Source: an uncultured Clostridia bacterium (GTDB taxonomy: Bacteria; Bacillota; Clostridia; Oscillospirales; Ruminococcaceae). From it: a stretch of DNA of 42,292 bases. The stretch is from positions 1 to 42,292 of the forward strand of contig CAMDZD010000018.1 of the NCBI GenBank assembly GCA_945910815.1. Direction: 5' to 3'. A program made the position numbers and the translations under genes. The notes under the pieces are model-generated. The model did no database searches. It was not told where the DNA came from and was given only the letters and a program-made list of their open reading frames with translations. Of the stretch, positions 9,350 through 17,558 are shown one piece after another. Each line of letters starts with the position of its first letter. The first letter of the stretch is position 1.

Positions 9350-9434
9350 GGGAGAGTTCCCGAGTGGCCAAAGGGGGCAGACTGTAAATCTGTTGCTTCT
9401 AGCTTCGATGGTTCGAATCCATCCTCTCCCACCA
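9350..9434 (+). tRNA. tRNA-Tyr (GTA)
   Basis: This is a class II tRNA of 85 nt with a long variable arm. The acceptor stem is GGGAGAG/CTCTCCC, and anticodon loop CTGTAAA gives GTA. CCA is encoded. It lies 45 bases after tRNA-Thr, probably on the same transcript. Confidence 0.95.
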
Positions 9435-9488
9435 TTATTTTTTAACTCCCAGCATTTTCCGTGCGGTTTTTTTATTCGTTTCTTCAGA

Positions 9489-9517
9489 CCTTGCATTTTT
9501 TTGCAGGGGTTTTTTTA
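9489..9517 (+). terminator. Terminator of the tRNA-Thr/Tyr unit
   Basis: CCTTGCA/TGCAGGG arms with a T loop are followed by eight or more T residues. Confidence 0.78.
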
Positions 9518-9611
9518 TTTCAGGCAAAAAAGTATATTTCAATTAAAATATATCCGGTTTGTGCAGAAATATATAATTATTGCACTGCTGAATTATAAGG
9601 AGATATTTTAT

Positions 9612-10304
9612 ATGGGTTTTAATATACCTATGAAAACAACAGGTGCATATAATAAAAACTCTATAATTAATAAATTCGGGAATCAGAATGCCGTATGCAG
9701 AAATAATCCGGTTCAGAATAATAATAAAAATAATAGCCCTTCTCCCTCCGGAAACGAAATAAAACTTCAAAGAGGTCAGAAAATAAAGCTTATTGACGGA
9801 AATTCTGATACCAATCTTAAATTTTATTTCAGATGGAATATCAAAAATCCTCAGTGTGACCTTGACGGTTCAGCCTTTATGCTTGACGGAAGAAATAAAG
9901 TTATTAATGATGACTGGTTTATTTTCTACGGAAATCCTCAGAGTCCTGACAGCAGTCTGAATTATAATGCTTATGAAAACGGAAAAGGTGCGGAAATGAG
10001 TATAAATATTTCCCGCCTTAATCCGAATGTTCAGAAAATTGTAATGTCGGTTACAATATACGAGGCTTTTGAAAGAAATCTCAATTTCGGAATGATTGAA
10101 AATGTTTCTGTCAGTATTTCCGACATTTCCAAAAATACCGAGATAGCACACTTTGATATTGATGACTGTTACAGCAGTATTACTGCTCTTGTAGTCGGTG
10201 AGCTTTACCGCTATAAAAATGAATGGAAGTTTAATGCAGTCGGTTCGGGAGTTCAAAGAGATTTGGCAGGATTCTGCGGAATGTATGGTGTAAATCTCAT
10301 TTAG
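9612..10304 (+). CDS. TerD-family protein
   Basis: The 230-residue protein carries a TerD domain from about residue 50 to the end: LQRGQKIKL, then CDLDGSAF, FIFYGNP, the VMSVTIYEA strand, and the closing EWKFNAVGSG with YGVNL. TerD proteins bind calcium in tellurite-resistance and stress gene sets. The first 45 residues are Asn-rich and probably disordered. The frame is open further upstream through tRNA-Tyr, but AAGGAG at 9597-9602 fixes the start at 9612. It is followed after 14 bases by an AIM24-family gene, a recurring pairing in Firmicutes. Role is presumed envelope or metal stress; tellurite resistance as such is not shown. Confidence 0.9.
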   Translation: MGFNIPMKTTGAYNKNSIINKFGNQNAVCRNNPVQNNNKNNSPSPSGNEIKLQRGQKIKLIDGNSDTNLKFYFRWNIKNPQCDLDGSAFMLDGRNKVINDDWFIFYGNPQSPDSSLNYNAYENGKGAEMSINISRLNPNVQKIVMSVTIYEAFERNLNFGMIENVSVSISDISKNTEIAHFDIDDCYSSITALVVGELYRYKNEWKFNAVGSGVQRDLAGFCGMYGVNLI

Positions 10305-10318
10305 AGAGGAAGTGAATT

Positions 10319-11068
10319 ATGGTAAAATTTGAGACTTTAAACGAACTCTGTCTTATGATTACCAATGACGGCGGATATGATTATATTTTTGCCAAAAAAG
10401 GAGCTTTTATTGCAGGGGAATGTAATGGTGCAAAAAATTTTAAATTTACAAAGGTTCTTCTCGGCCCTGAAGAAAATGCAGGACGTGCGTTTCTCGGACA
10501 GCTTGCAAGAAGATTTACAGGCGAAAATTTTCCTCTTATGAAAGCAGAATTCAGTGGCAGATGTATTACATACTATGCCAACGAACAACAGCATGTAGTT
10601 GTTTATCACTTGCAGAATGGTGAAACAATATCTGTTGAAAGCGAAAATATTCTTGCTTTCAGCAAGGACTGCAAATACGGAGTCAGATTTATCGGACAGG
10701 GTGTTATTTCGCAGAAAGGTCTTGCAACATCAACGCTTACCGGACGAGGGTCGGAGGCATATGTTGCTGTTCTTGTGGACGGAAATCCCCTTGTTATCAG
10801 CAACATTCAGACAAAAAATACTATGGAAGTTGACCCCGATGCCGTAGTATGCTGGATAGGTGATGACCCCTCAATAAAATTCGATGTCAACTGGCGTAAC
10901 TTTATCGGACAGAGTTCCGGTGAATCCTATATGTTTGAATGGAGTCCAAACAGCCTTGCGACTGTAATTATTCAGCCTTGCGAAAGAACTTCAGGTGTTG
11001 ACATAAGTATGGACGGCAGGGCAACAGGAAACCGTCCTTCATCTCAGAGCAGAGCAGGCCTTTTTTAA
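10319..11068 (+). CDS. AIM24-family protein
   Basis: The 249-residue protein resembles the AIM24 (TIGR00266-like) family of beta-rich proteins. Recognisable segments are GAFIAGECNG, the AFLGQLARRF region, then YGVRFIGQGV and the late PDAVVCWIGDDPSI. No signal peptide or membrane segment is seen. The bacterial family has no settled biochemical function, but it is often found beside TerD genes, as here. A purine-rich site precedes the ATG. The C-terminal tail is Ser/Arg-rich and probably flexible. Confidence 0.88.
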   Translation: MVKFETLNELCLMITNDGGYDYIFAKKGAFIAGECNGAKNFKFTKVLLGPEENAGRAFLGQLARRFTGENFPLMKAEFSGRCITYYANEQQHVVVYHLQNGETISVESENILAFSKDCKYGVRFIGQGVISQKGLATSTLTGRGSEAYVAVLVDGNPLVISNIQTKNTMEVDPDAVVCWIGDDPSIKFDVNWRNFIGQSSGESYMFEWSPNSLATVIIQPCERTSGVDISMDGRATGNRPSSQSRAGLF

Positions 11069-11090
11069 ACATATTGCAGGGGGAATAAAA

Positions 11091-11582
11091 ATGCTTTCTC
11101 AGGAACAGATTAATGAAAGAATTGATTTTGCATATAAGGATTTGAAAATCCCTGAAAACGCTGAAAGAATTTTTTGTGATGATAAAAATTTCAGAAAACT
11201 GTATAAATGCGGTGATATTGAAATTTATGAATATGACCATTGCTGCGGCAATTCGGTTTATAATGGTGAAAACTTCTGGAAACACAACTGCTGGATTGAG
11301 GCATATTTTGAGGGAAACTGGGATATGACCCAGAATGATATATGGGTTATATTCAGAGGTGTCTTTAAAAGATTTTCAGAAGAATCACGAAAAAATCCGA
11401 TTGTATACAGGACTGATGAAAAAGGTTTTATTATTTTATACATAATAGGCAGACACTGTGATTCACACTGTGCGGATTATATAATCTGCATAACGCCTGT
11501 TTCTTATTATATGACAAAATTTAAAAAGAACAATATACCATTGGGGGAAATTTTAAAATACAATAACAGGATTTCCGCATAA
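11091..11582 (+). CDS. Uncharacterised Cys/His-rich protein in the TerD unit
   Basis: The 163-residue soluble protein matches no family I recognise. It has clustered possible metal ligands: His50-Cys51-Cys52, His65/Cys67, His122-Cys123, His126-Cys127 and Cys133. AGGGGG precedes the ATG, and the gene lies 22 bases after the AIM24 gene and 18 before typA, so it is probably co-transcribed with both. Metal binding is inference from residue pattern only. Confidence 0.75.
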   Translation: MLSQEQINERIDFAYKDLKIPENAERIFCDDKNFRKLYKCGDIEIYEYDHCCGNSVYNGENFWKHNCWIEAYFEGNWDMTQNDIWVIFRGVFKRFSEESRKNPIVYRTDEKGFIILYIIGRHCDSHCADYIICITPVSYYMTKFKKNNIPLGEILKYNNRISA

Positions 11583-11600
11583 ATTCAGGAGGTAAAACTT

Positions 11601-13421
11601 ATGATTAGAGAAGATTTAAGAAATATTGCAATTATTGCCCACGTTGACCACGGAAAAACTACTCTTGTTGATGAGATGCTTAAACAGGGCGGTGTTTTTC
11701 GTGAAAACCAGAACGTTGCAGAACGTGTAATGGATTCAAATGACATTGAAAGAGAAAGAGGTATAACAATTCTTGCTAAGAACACCTCTGTTATGTACAA
11801 TGACATAAAAATAAATATTATTGATACCCCGGGCCATGCTGACTTCGGCGGAGAAGTTGAACGTGTTCTCAAAATGGTTGACGGTGTACTTCTTCTTGTA
11901 GATGCTGCTGAAGGCCCTATGCCTCAGACACGTTTTGTACTTTCAAAGGCTCTTGAAATGGGACATAAGGTAATTATCGTTGTAAATAAGATTGACCGTC
12001 CTGATGCCCGTCTTGATGAAATAGGCGATGAAGTTCTTGAACTTCTCCTCGAACTTGATGCGAATGATGAACAGCTTGAAAGTCCGATTCTTTTCTGCTC
12101 CGGACGTGCCGGAACTGCCTCTCTCAGCCAGTATGAAGCAGGTACGGATTTAAAGCCCCTTTTTGATACTATTATCAATTACATTGACCCTCCGCAGGGT
12201 GAAGAAGATGAACCTTTGCAGATGCTTATTTCATCTATTGACTATAACGAATATGTCGGAAGAATCGGCATAGGACGTATCGAAAGAGGAAAAATAAAAG
12301 TAGGTCAGCAGGTTACTGTTGCCGATTATACAGAATCCAAAAAAGCATACAATTCAAAAATAGTATCACTTCTTCAGATTCAGGGACTTAACCGTGTATC
12401 AGCTCTGGAAGCTAAAGTAGGCGATATTGTATGGGTAAGCGGTATTGAAAATATTACAATCGGAGATACTCTCTGCGACCCCGCAAACGTCGAAGCTATT
12501 CCTTTTGTAAAGATAAGCGAACCTACTGTTGAAATGACATTCTCCGTAAATGACAGCCCCTTTGCAGGAAAAGAAGGAAAATTTGTTACATCAAGACAGC
12601 TCCGTGAACGTCTTTTCAGAGAGCTTCTCCGGGATGTATCCCTCAGAGTAACTGAAACTGATTCAACAGATTCGTTCAGGGTTGCAGGACGTGGCGAAAT
12701 GCATCTCTCTATCCTTATAGAAAATATGAGACGTGAGGGCTATGAACTTTCCGTATCGACTCCGAGAGTATTATTCAAGGAGGACGAAAACGGCAGAAAG
12801 CTTGAACCTATTGAAAGACTTGTTATAGACGTTCCGGAAGAATGTGTCGGTTCTGTTATGGAAAAAATGGGTACACGTAAAGGAGAACTCACTGAAATGC
12901 ACCCTCAGGGTAGTCGTATGCGTCTTGAATTTCTTATTCCGGCAAGAGGTCTTTTCGGATATAAGAGCGAATTTCTTACGGATACAAAGGGCGAAGGTAT
13001 TATGAGCCATGTATTTGAGGGATATGAACCATACAAGGGCGATATTGAAAGAAGAAATACAGGTTCGCTTATATCATTTGAAACCGGTGAGGCTGTAACT
13101 TATGGTCTTTACAATGCACAGGAAAGAGGTCAGCTCTTTATCGGTTCGGGAACTCCTGTATATGAGGGAATGATTGTCGGTGCATCTCCGAAAACAGAAG
13201 ATTTGGTTGTAAATGTATGCAAGAGAAAACACCTCACTAATACCCGTGCAAGCGGTAGTGATGACGCACTTAGACTTGTACCTCCGAGAGTATTAAGCCT
13301 TGAGGACTGTCTCGAATTTCTTGCTGATGATGAACTTCTTGAAGTTACTCCGGAATCACTCCGAATCAGAAAGAGAATTTTAAGCAATACAACACGTGCT
13401 AAAATGAAAAACAAGGCATAA
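11601..13421 (+). CDS. typA: Ribosome-associated translational GTPase TypA/BipA
   Basis: The 606-residue protein is an EF-G-like GTPase that binds the ribosome and aids large-subunit assembly under stress. The G motifs are in place: AHVDHGKTT (G1), the RERGIT switch (G2), DTPGHADF (G3) and NKIDRPDA (G4). Domain II, the EF-G-like domains III and V and the BipA-specific C-terminal domain follow, with normal length. AGGAGG precedes the ATG. It ends a likely terD-AIM24-orphan-typA transcription unit with a strong terminator, so TypA may share stress control with TerD here; that link is inferred. Confidence 0.97.
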   Translation: MIREDLRNIAIIAHVDHGKTTLVDEMLKQGGVFRENQNVAERVMDSNDIERERGITILAKNTSVMYNDIKINIIDTPGHADFGGEVERVLKMVDGVLLLVDAAEGPMPQTRFVLSKALEMGHKVIIVVNKIDRPDARLDEIGDEVLELLLELDANDEQLESPILFCSGRAGTASLSQYEAGTDLKPLFDTIINYIDPPQGEEDEPLQMLISSIDYNEYVGRIGIGRIERGKIKVGQQVTVADYTESKKAYNSKIVSLLQIQGLNRVSALEAKVGDIVWVSGIENITIGDTLCDPANVEAIPFVKISEPTVEMTFSVNDSPFAGKEGKFVTSRQLRERLFRELLRDVSLRVTETDSTDSFRVAGRGEMHLSILIENMRREGYELSVSTPRVLFKEDENGRKLEPIERLVIDVPEECVGSVMEKMGTRKGELTEMHPQGSRMRLEFLIPARGLFGYKSEFLTDTKGEGIMSHVFEGYEPYKGDIERRNTGSLISFETGEAVTYGLYNAQERGQLFIGSGTPVYEGMIVGASPKTEDLVVNVCKRKHLTNTRASGSDDALRLVPPRVLSLEDCLEFLADDELLEVTPESLRIRKRILSNTTRAKMKNKA

Positions 13422-13424
13422 TAA

Positions 13425-13459
13425 AATCCCGTCAGATTTTTTCTGACGGGATTTTTTTT
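13425..13459. terminator. Strong terminator after typA
   Basis: Perfect 12-base arms AATCCCGTCAGA/TCTGACGGGATT are followed by a long T run. The A residues on the left allow it to act also for the convergent gene at 13465-13758. Confidence 0.92.
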
Positions 13460-13464
13460 GATAA

Positions 13465-13758
13465 TTATTCTTCAGTTTTTTCTTCAGCCGGAGATTCTTC
13501 AGCAGGAGTTTCTTCTGGTTCAGCTTTTTCTTCAACCTTAACTTCAACTGTTTCATCATTTTCTTCAGCGGGAATAACTACTTCAAGGTCTTCATCAGCA
13601 CAGCAGTCTGTTTCAAAATCGTAATTATCGCAATTGTCATCAAATTCATCGTCATAATACTTTTTGCAGGAACATTTTTTTCCTAAAAGTTTTGTGAGAG
13701 CGAAAGTGAATACTGCACCGGCACTGAATGCAAGAGCTATGACGGAAAATTTTTTCAT
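13465..13758 (-). CDS. Small membrane-anchored acidic protein
   Basis: The 97-residue protein has one hydrophobic segment at residues about 4-22. A Lys/Cys patch (KKCSCKKYY) follows, then an acidic Cys-containing stretch with CDNYDFETDCC, and a C-terminal tail of Glu/Pro/Ala repeats (PAEE units). The start MKKF at 13758 is chosen because GAGG lies six bases upstream; the frame is open to 13812 but earlier starts have no good ribosome site. No family is recognised. Confidence 0.7.
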   Translation of the reverse strand: MKKFSVIALAFSAGAVFTFALTKLLGKKCSCKKYYDDEFDDNCDNYDFETDCCADEDLEVVIPAEENDETVEVKVEEKAEPEETPAEESPAEEKTEE

Positions 13759-13831
13759 TTTAATCCTCATTTCTCCGCAAGAATAAATTTTTTTAAAGAT
13801 GCTTGCGGTCATCTGAAAACATTACAAGTAT

Positions 13832-13860
13832 ATTATATCATATATAAACTGCAACTGCAA
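13832..13860 (-). promoter_or_regulatory. Promoter of the small acidic membrane protein
   Basis: On minus, TTGCAG (13855-13860) and TATAAT (13832-13837) are 17 bases apart. The -35 box abuts the rsmE stop region. Confidence 0.75.
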
Positions 13861-13864
13861 TAGT

Positions 13865-14599
13865 TTACATGTTTTTTGTTAAAAACATCAAAATTGAGAG
13901 GGCTGTTATTGGTGCAGTTTCACAACGGAGGATTCTTTTTCCGAGCCAGACAGTTTCAGCGGAAGGATTAAGAAGTGCAGATTCAACTTCATCATTGTCA
14001 AAACCGCCCTCGCTTCCGATAACTATGCCTATATTTTTTAAACCATTGAGATTTATTTCGGAAAAGCTTTTTCCGCCGTTTTCATAGAGAAATATAATTT
14101 TATCCTGAAGTGCCATATCTTCAAGAGCTTTTTTATAGTTTATTATCGGCATTACAGGCGGAATTATACCTCTGCCGGACTGCTTTGATGCCTGTTCCGA
14201 AATTTTATTAAGGCGTGCAAGCTTTTTTGAAAAATCTTTTTCATCAGGACGTGAAACACATCTTCTTGATATAAATGGAACTATACGGCTGACACCGAGT
14301 TCAACGGATTTCTGAATAATAAATTCCAGTTTGTCGAGCTTCGGAACAGCCTGATAAAGAGTTACATTTATATCCGGTTCAGATGCACATGGAACAGCTT
14401 CAATAAGTTTTAGCCTTACTTCTTCATCGGAAATTGATATTATACTGCAATTATAATCTGTATTGTTACAGCAGAGTGTAACAGAATCACCGATTTTCAT
14501 TCGGAGTGAACGCCCGATATGACGGGCATCATCTCCTGTAATTTTTATATTGTTTTCATCGATATAATTTGTAAAAAATCTTGGCAAGTCTCCGCACAT
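13865..14599 (-). CDS. rsmE: 16S rRNA (uracil1498-N3)-methyltransferase
   Basis: RsmE methylates U1498 of 16S rRNA with S-adenosylmethionine. The 244-residue protein has the N-terminal PUA-like RNA-binding domain (DDARHIGRSLRMKIGD) and the C-terminal SPOUT trefoil-knot domain with IGSEGGF and LGKRILRCETA, the SAM-binding knot. Length is normal. The ATG at 14599 has only a weak ribosome site. It begins 14 bases after the GH9 stop and so is probably read from the cellulase transcript, an odd pairing of a secreted enzyme and a ribosome-modifying one. Confidence 0.95.
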   Translation of the reverse strand: MCGDLPRFFTNYIDENNIKITGDDARHIGRSLRMKIGDSVTLCCNNTDYNCSIISISDEEVRLKLIEAVPCASEPDINVTLYQAVPKLDKLEFIIQKSVELGVSRIVPFISRRCVSRPDEKDFSKKLARLNKISEQASKQSGRGIIPPVMPIINYKKALEDMALQDKIIFLYENGGKSFSEINLNGLKNIGIVIGSEGGFDNDEVESALLNPSAETVWLGKRILRCETAPITALSILMFLTKNM

Positions 14600-14613
14600 T
14601 CTTTCATGTTATT

Positions 14614-16437
14614 TTAGAGTTCTGTTACTATATTTGCAAGGAACTGCTGAAGTTTAAGAGCATCATTAGCAGTAATTCCGTCACCGGTATTATGAACGTC
14701 AGCGGATTTTACAGCGTTTTCACTTAATGGATTTCCTGCTGAATCGCCTACATATGCTGCAATTGCTACAACGTCAGCAATATCAATATTTCCGTCGCCG
14801 TTGGAATCGCCTTTAAGCGTTGTATCAGTATTGCTTGTAGTTGTAGTAGTTTCCGTTGTTGTAGTTTCTGTTGTTGTAGTCGTAGTTACATCGGGTTTTG
14901 AAGAACCGCCGTTGAATACATAGTTTTCATTTATTTCGCTTGCGTTTTTGATTACGTCATTTATTGCGGAGGAATCACCGCCATAGAGATTTACAAGCCC
15001 TGCACATGCAAGTGCAAAGCAACTGTTGTAATCGAGAGCAGGTTCTGTGAACTGATATTCTTTAGTAGTATCGAGATAATTTCCGCTTGAATCATCACCG
15101 CCGACGAGCATACCATAGTTTGTATATTTAGCGGCTGTATCAGCGTTAGCGTCACCATTCTGACCAGGAGTATCACCATTACCGGGGTTAGCAGCTCTGT
15201 GATGTATATGAGTAGGCCACTTGTCGCCGTAGCCTATGAGGAAGCTGTATCCACGGGAATTATTTCCGAGAATGTGGTCCATCTGGAATTTTGCACCCTG
15301 AGCGTATGTTGAATTTGCATCGCCGTCAGCAAGTCCGAGAGCTACCATCTGCAAAGCACAGTTATATCTTGAAGCACCCCAGCCGGCAGCATTGTATGAA
15401 TTTGTAGGACAACCGCCCTTGTTACTGAGTTCAAACTGCATTTCATTTGAAAAAGCTGAATCACCGGTGATTTTGTACATCATAGTAGCATAGCCTGCCC
15501 ATACTTTATCCCAGCTGTAAAGATGATAGTCATAATACTGATTATTATAACAGCCGTTTCCGGTAGGCTTGTATGACGGGAGCGAACCCTCTCCGTTAAG
15601 ATAGAGCCATGCACCTGCAAGAGCCATTTCGTCCTGATACATTGAATCAGTACCGTACATACTTCCCATACCGGCGGTTTCGTTTCCTGTATATTTATTT
15701 CCGAAATCATAGATAGCTTTTGCATATTTAAGACATTCTGCGGAATATCCGGGGTCTGAATCCTTTAATACGTATGCAGTTCCGGCAAGTGCGGAAGCCA
15801 TTTCACCGCATATAACGGAGTTATTGTTTGAAGAACTCATCCAGTAAGTTTTTCTGTCATATGTCTGAATTTCAGGTGACTGCCAGTAAGAGTGGTCGGA
15901 ATCATCTGAAACGTTATAGCATATAGTAGCAACTGTTCCGTCATCATTAAGGAATGTTGTTTTCATCAGATATGAAGAAATCTTTTTAAGTATTTCAAAC
16001 AAGTGGTCTTCACAGCCTGCTTTTTCATAAGCACCCTCATTGAGATAGTATGACATGGCAAGTGATGAACCTGCAAAACCGTTTGTAAGGTTAAATTTAA
16101 CGTGGTCACCGGCATCGTGATAGCCACCGCTTACATCTGCATAGCCGTCACCGTCAGGGTCAACTATTGATGTATAAGCTGAATTGAAATTCACAGCATT
16201 TGAAAGAGATGCTTTTCCGTCATATGTATGACAGTTGCCTCTCCATGTAAGGGGGTTGTCATCAACTTCAGTACCACATTCATTTGAATCAAAGAAATAG
16301 AGCGACATTGCAAGAGCTTCAGCATAATTTTCATTTTCAACGGCATATGATACCGGAGCAGATAAAGTTGAGCATACAGATGCGGAAAGCATTAAGGCAC
16401 TTAATGCACCGGCAACAGCCTTTTTCATTTTTTTCAT
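14614..16437 (-). CDS. Secreted GH9 endoglucanase with dockerin
   Basis: Predicted cellulosomal endo-beta-1,4-glucanase. Residues 1-32 are a signal peptide. The GH9 (alpha/alpha)6 catalytic domain runs from about 36 to 495: the YHDAGDH motif carries Asp108 and Asp111, HIHHRAAN carries the conserved His, and the proton donor is Glu465 in FTEPALDYNS. A Thr/Glu linker (about 518-540) leads to a type I-like dockerin (541-607) with two calcium-loop repeats, GDSNGDGNIDIADV and ADVHNTGDGITANDAL. The second loop is one residue longer than the classical loop. No carbohydrate-binding module is visible. A good TATAAT sits upstream (16485-16490). Confidence 0.95.
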   Translation of the reverse strand: MKKMKKAVAGALSALMLSASVCSTLSAPVSYAVENENYAEALAMSLYFFDSNECGTEVDDNPLTWRGNCHTYDGKASLSNAVNFNSAYTSIVDPDGDGYADVSGGYHDAGDHVKFNLTNGFAGSSLAMSYYLNEGAYEKAGCEDHLFEILKKISSYLMKTTFLNDDGTVATICYNVSDDSDHSYWQSPEIQTYDRKTYWMSSSNNNSVICGEMASALAGTAYVLKDSDPGYSAECLKYAKAIYDFGNKYTGNETAGMGSMYGTDSMYQDEMALAGAWLYLNGEGSLPSYKPTGNGCYNNQYYDYHLYSWDKVWAGYATMMYKITGDSAFSNEMQFELSNKGGCPTNSYNAAGWGASRYNCALQMVALGLADGDANSTYAQGAKFQMDHILGNNSRGYSFLIGYGDKWPTHIHHRAANPGNGDTPGQNGDANADTAAKYTNYGMLVGGDDSSGNYLDTTKEYQFTEPALDYNSCFALACAGLVNLYGGDSSAINDVIKNASEINENYVFNGGSSKPDVTTTTTTETTTTETTTTTSNTDTTLKGDSNGDGNIDIADVVAIAAYVGDSAGNPLSENAVKSADVHNTGDGITANDALKLQQFLANIVTEL

Positions 16438-16636
16438 AAAAAATCAATCCTCTCTGATAAATAAAAAAACCGATATATAATTTTATTATATCATAACAGC
16501 CGGGACAAATGTTAATATTTTGTTAATAAATACAGTTTTCGCATTAAAATCTGCATTTTTATCAAATCCGATATATATTATTTGTGCAGAATAGACATAA
16601 AAAATCAGCCGTATTATTCAAACGGCTGAAAGATAT
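16438..16636 (-). promoter_or_regulatory. Intergenic region: terminator and probable GH9 promoter
   Basis: On minus, a hairpin with TCAGCCG/CGGCTGA arms (16605-16629) and a run of T residues ends the 16637-16885 gene. Closer to the cellulase is TATAAT (16485-16490) with a poor TTAACA about 19 bases upstream, consistent with an activator-dependent promoter. No catabolite-type operator was recognised by eye. Confidence 0.6.
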
Positions 16637-16885
16637 TTATTTCTTGTCGGGCATATCGTATATGCTTTTTACTTCGTGAGTGCGGTCGTCCTTGTTTTTA
16701 TCGGGACGGTGTTTTTCAAGGAATTTGTCAGTACGCTTTGCAATTTTCGGAGTGAGTTCGGCAAGCAGATATATAATAAACATTACAAAAGCCATACCTA
16801 TTCCGAATTTAAGAATAGTTGATACTTCAATTGAAATGCCTTCCGAAGCCTGTTGTACAGCCTGCGTTACAGTTTCGCTTAGCAT
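16637..16885 (-). CDS. Small single-span membrane protein
   Basis: The 82-residue protein has a short N-terminal segment, one transmembrane helix at about 24-44 and a basic/charged cytoplasmic tail. Its layout recalls the gamma subunit of sodium-pumping decarboxylases, but no partner subunits are nearby and no diagnostic motif is seen, so I call it unknown. It lies 21 bases after the zinc-ribbon membrane protein and is probably co-transcribed. Confidence 0.65.
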   Translation of the reverse strand: MLSETVTQAVQQASEGISIEVSTILKFGIGMAFVMFIIYLLAELTPKIAKRTDKFLEKHRPDKNKDDRTHEVKSIYDMPDKK

Positions 16886-16906
16886 ATAAAATTCCTCCGT
16901 ATTTTT

Positions 16907-17488
16907 TTACATTAATTCTGAAAGAGCGTTATCGGTTACAAGCTTCCAGCCTTCGCCCTTGATTTTTGCGACAGTGAGATGAATTGAAGTTTCTTCTTCC
17001 TCTTTTTTTCCTTTAAATTCAACATCAACAGTAAGGTCATAAGCCTTTTTTATGTCAAGACCGCTTGATTTTTCAAGAGATTTTATCTCATCTTTATCAA
17101 GAGCCTTTTTATCCTCTATATCGTAGGATATTTTTATATTTTTTCCGTATCCGAGTTCAAGCAGGCTTATAAGAGATTCAAGGTCTTCATCACTTGTAGT
17201 TTCCTTGAGCTTATCAGATGCCTCATCGGGAAGTGACTTAGCCATAGTGCTTACCTTACATTTTTTAAAACCTGTAAAGAAATAGTCAACCGGTTTTTTA
17301 TATCCTCCGCCAAAAACAGCACCGAAAAGTCCGATAATAATAACTATGCCGGCAAGTACGGCAACACCGGCAATTATCATTGATTTATTATTGCCGGAAT
17401 TTCTGGAAATAGTTTCGTTTTGAGATTCGGGACATGTGCATACTCCGTCATCAGGAATTTCTGCCCCACAGAATTTACAGTATTTCAT
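16907..17488 (-). CDS. Zinc-ribbon membrane protein
   Basis: The 193-residue protein opens with a minimal zinc ribbon (CKFCG then CTC near residues 4-19). One transmembrane helix follows at about 37-62, then an extracytoplasmic Lys/Glu-rich domain that looks like an NTF2/DUF4878-type fold (AKSLPDEASDKL, IHLTVAKIKGEGWKLV). Such proteins are common in Clostridia with no assigned role. GGGGG precedes the ATG, and a consensus promoter is present. Confidence 0.78.
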   Translation of the reverse strand: MKYCKFCGAEIPDDGVCTCPESQNETISRNSGNNKSMIIAGVAVLAGIVIIIGLFGAVFGGGYKKPVDYFFTGFKKCKVSTMAKSLPDEASDKLKETTSDEDLESLISLLELGYGKNIKISYDIEDKKALDKDEIKSLEKSSGLDIKKAYDLTVDVEFKGKKEEEETSIHLTVAKIKGEGWKLVTDNALSELM

Positions 17489-17521
17489 TAAAAAATCCCC
17501 CTGAAAATAATCATTTATATT

Positions 17522-17550
17522 ATATTATCATATTTTCCGTATTATGTCAA
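17522..17550 (-). promoter_or_regulatory. Promoter of the zinc-ribbon membrane protein
   Basis: On minus, TTGACA (17545-17550) and TAATAT (17522-17527) are 17 bases apart, about 34 bases before the start. Confidence 0.78.
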
Positions 17551-17558
17551 CAAGGAAT

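Noticed and set aside
9348..9611. Upstream extension of the TerD reading frame through tRNA-Tyr
   Set aside because: The frame crosses a tRNA and its terminator, and AAGGAG at 9597-9602 marks the ATG at 9612.
14820..14890. Thr-codon repeats in the GH9 gene as a tandem DNA repeat element
   Set aside because: They encode the Thr/Glu linker before the dockerin, a normal feature of cellulosomal enzymes.
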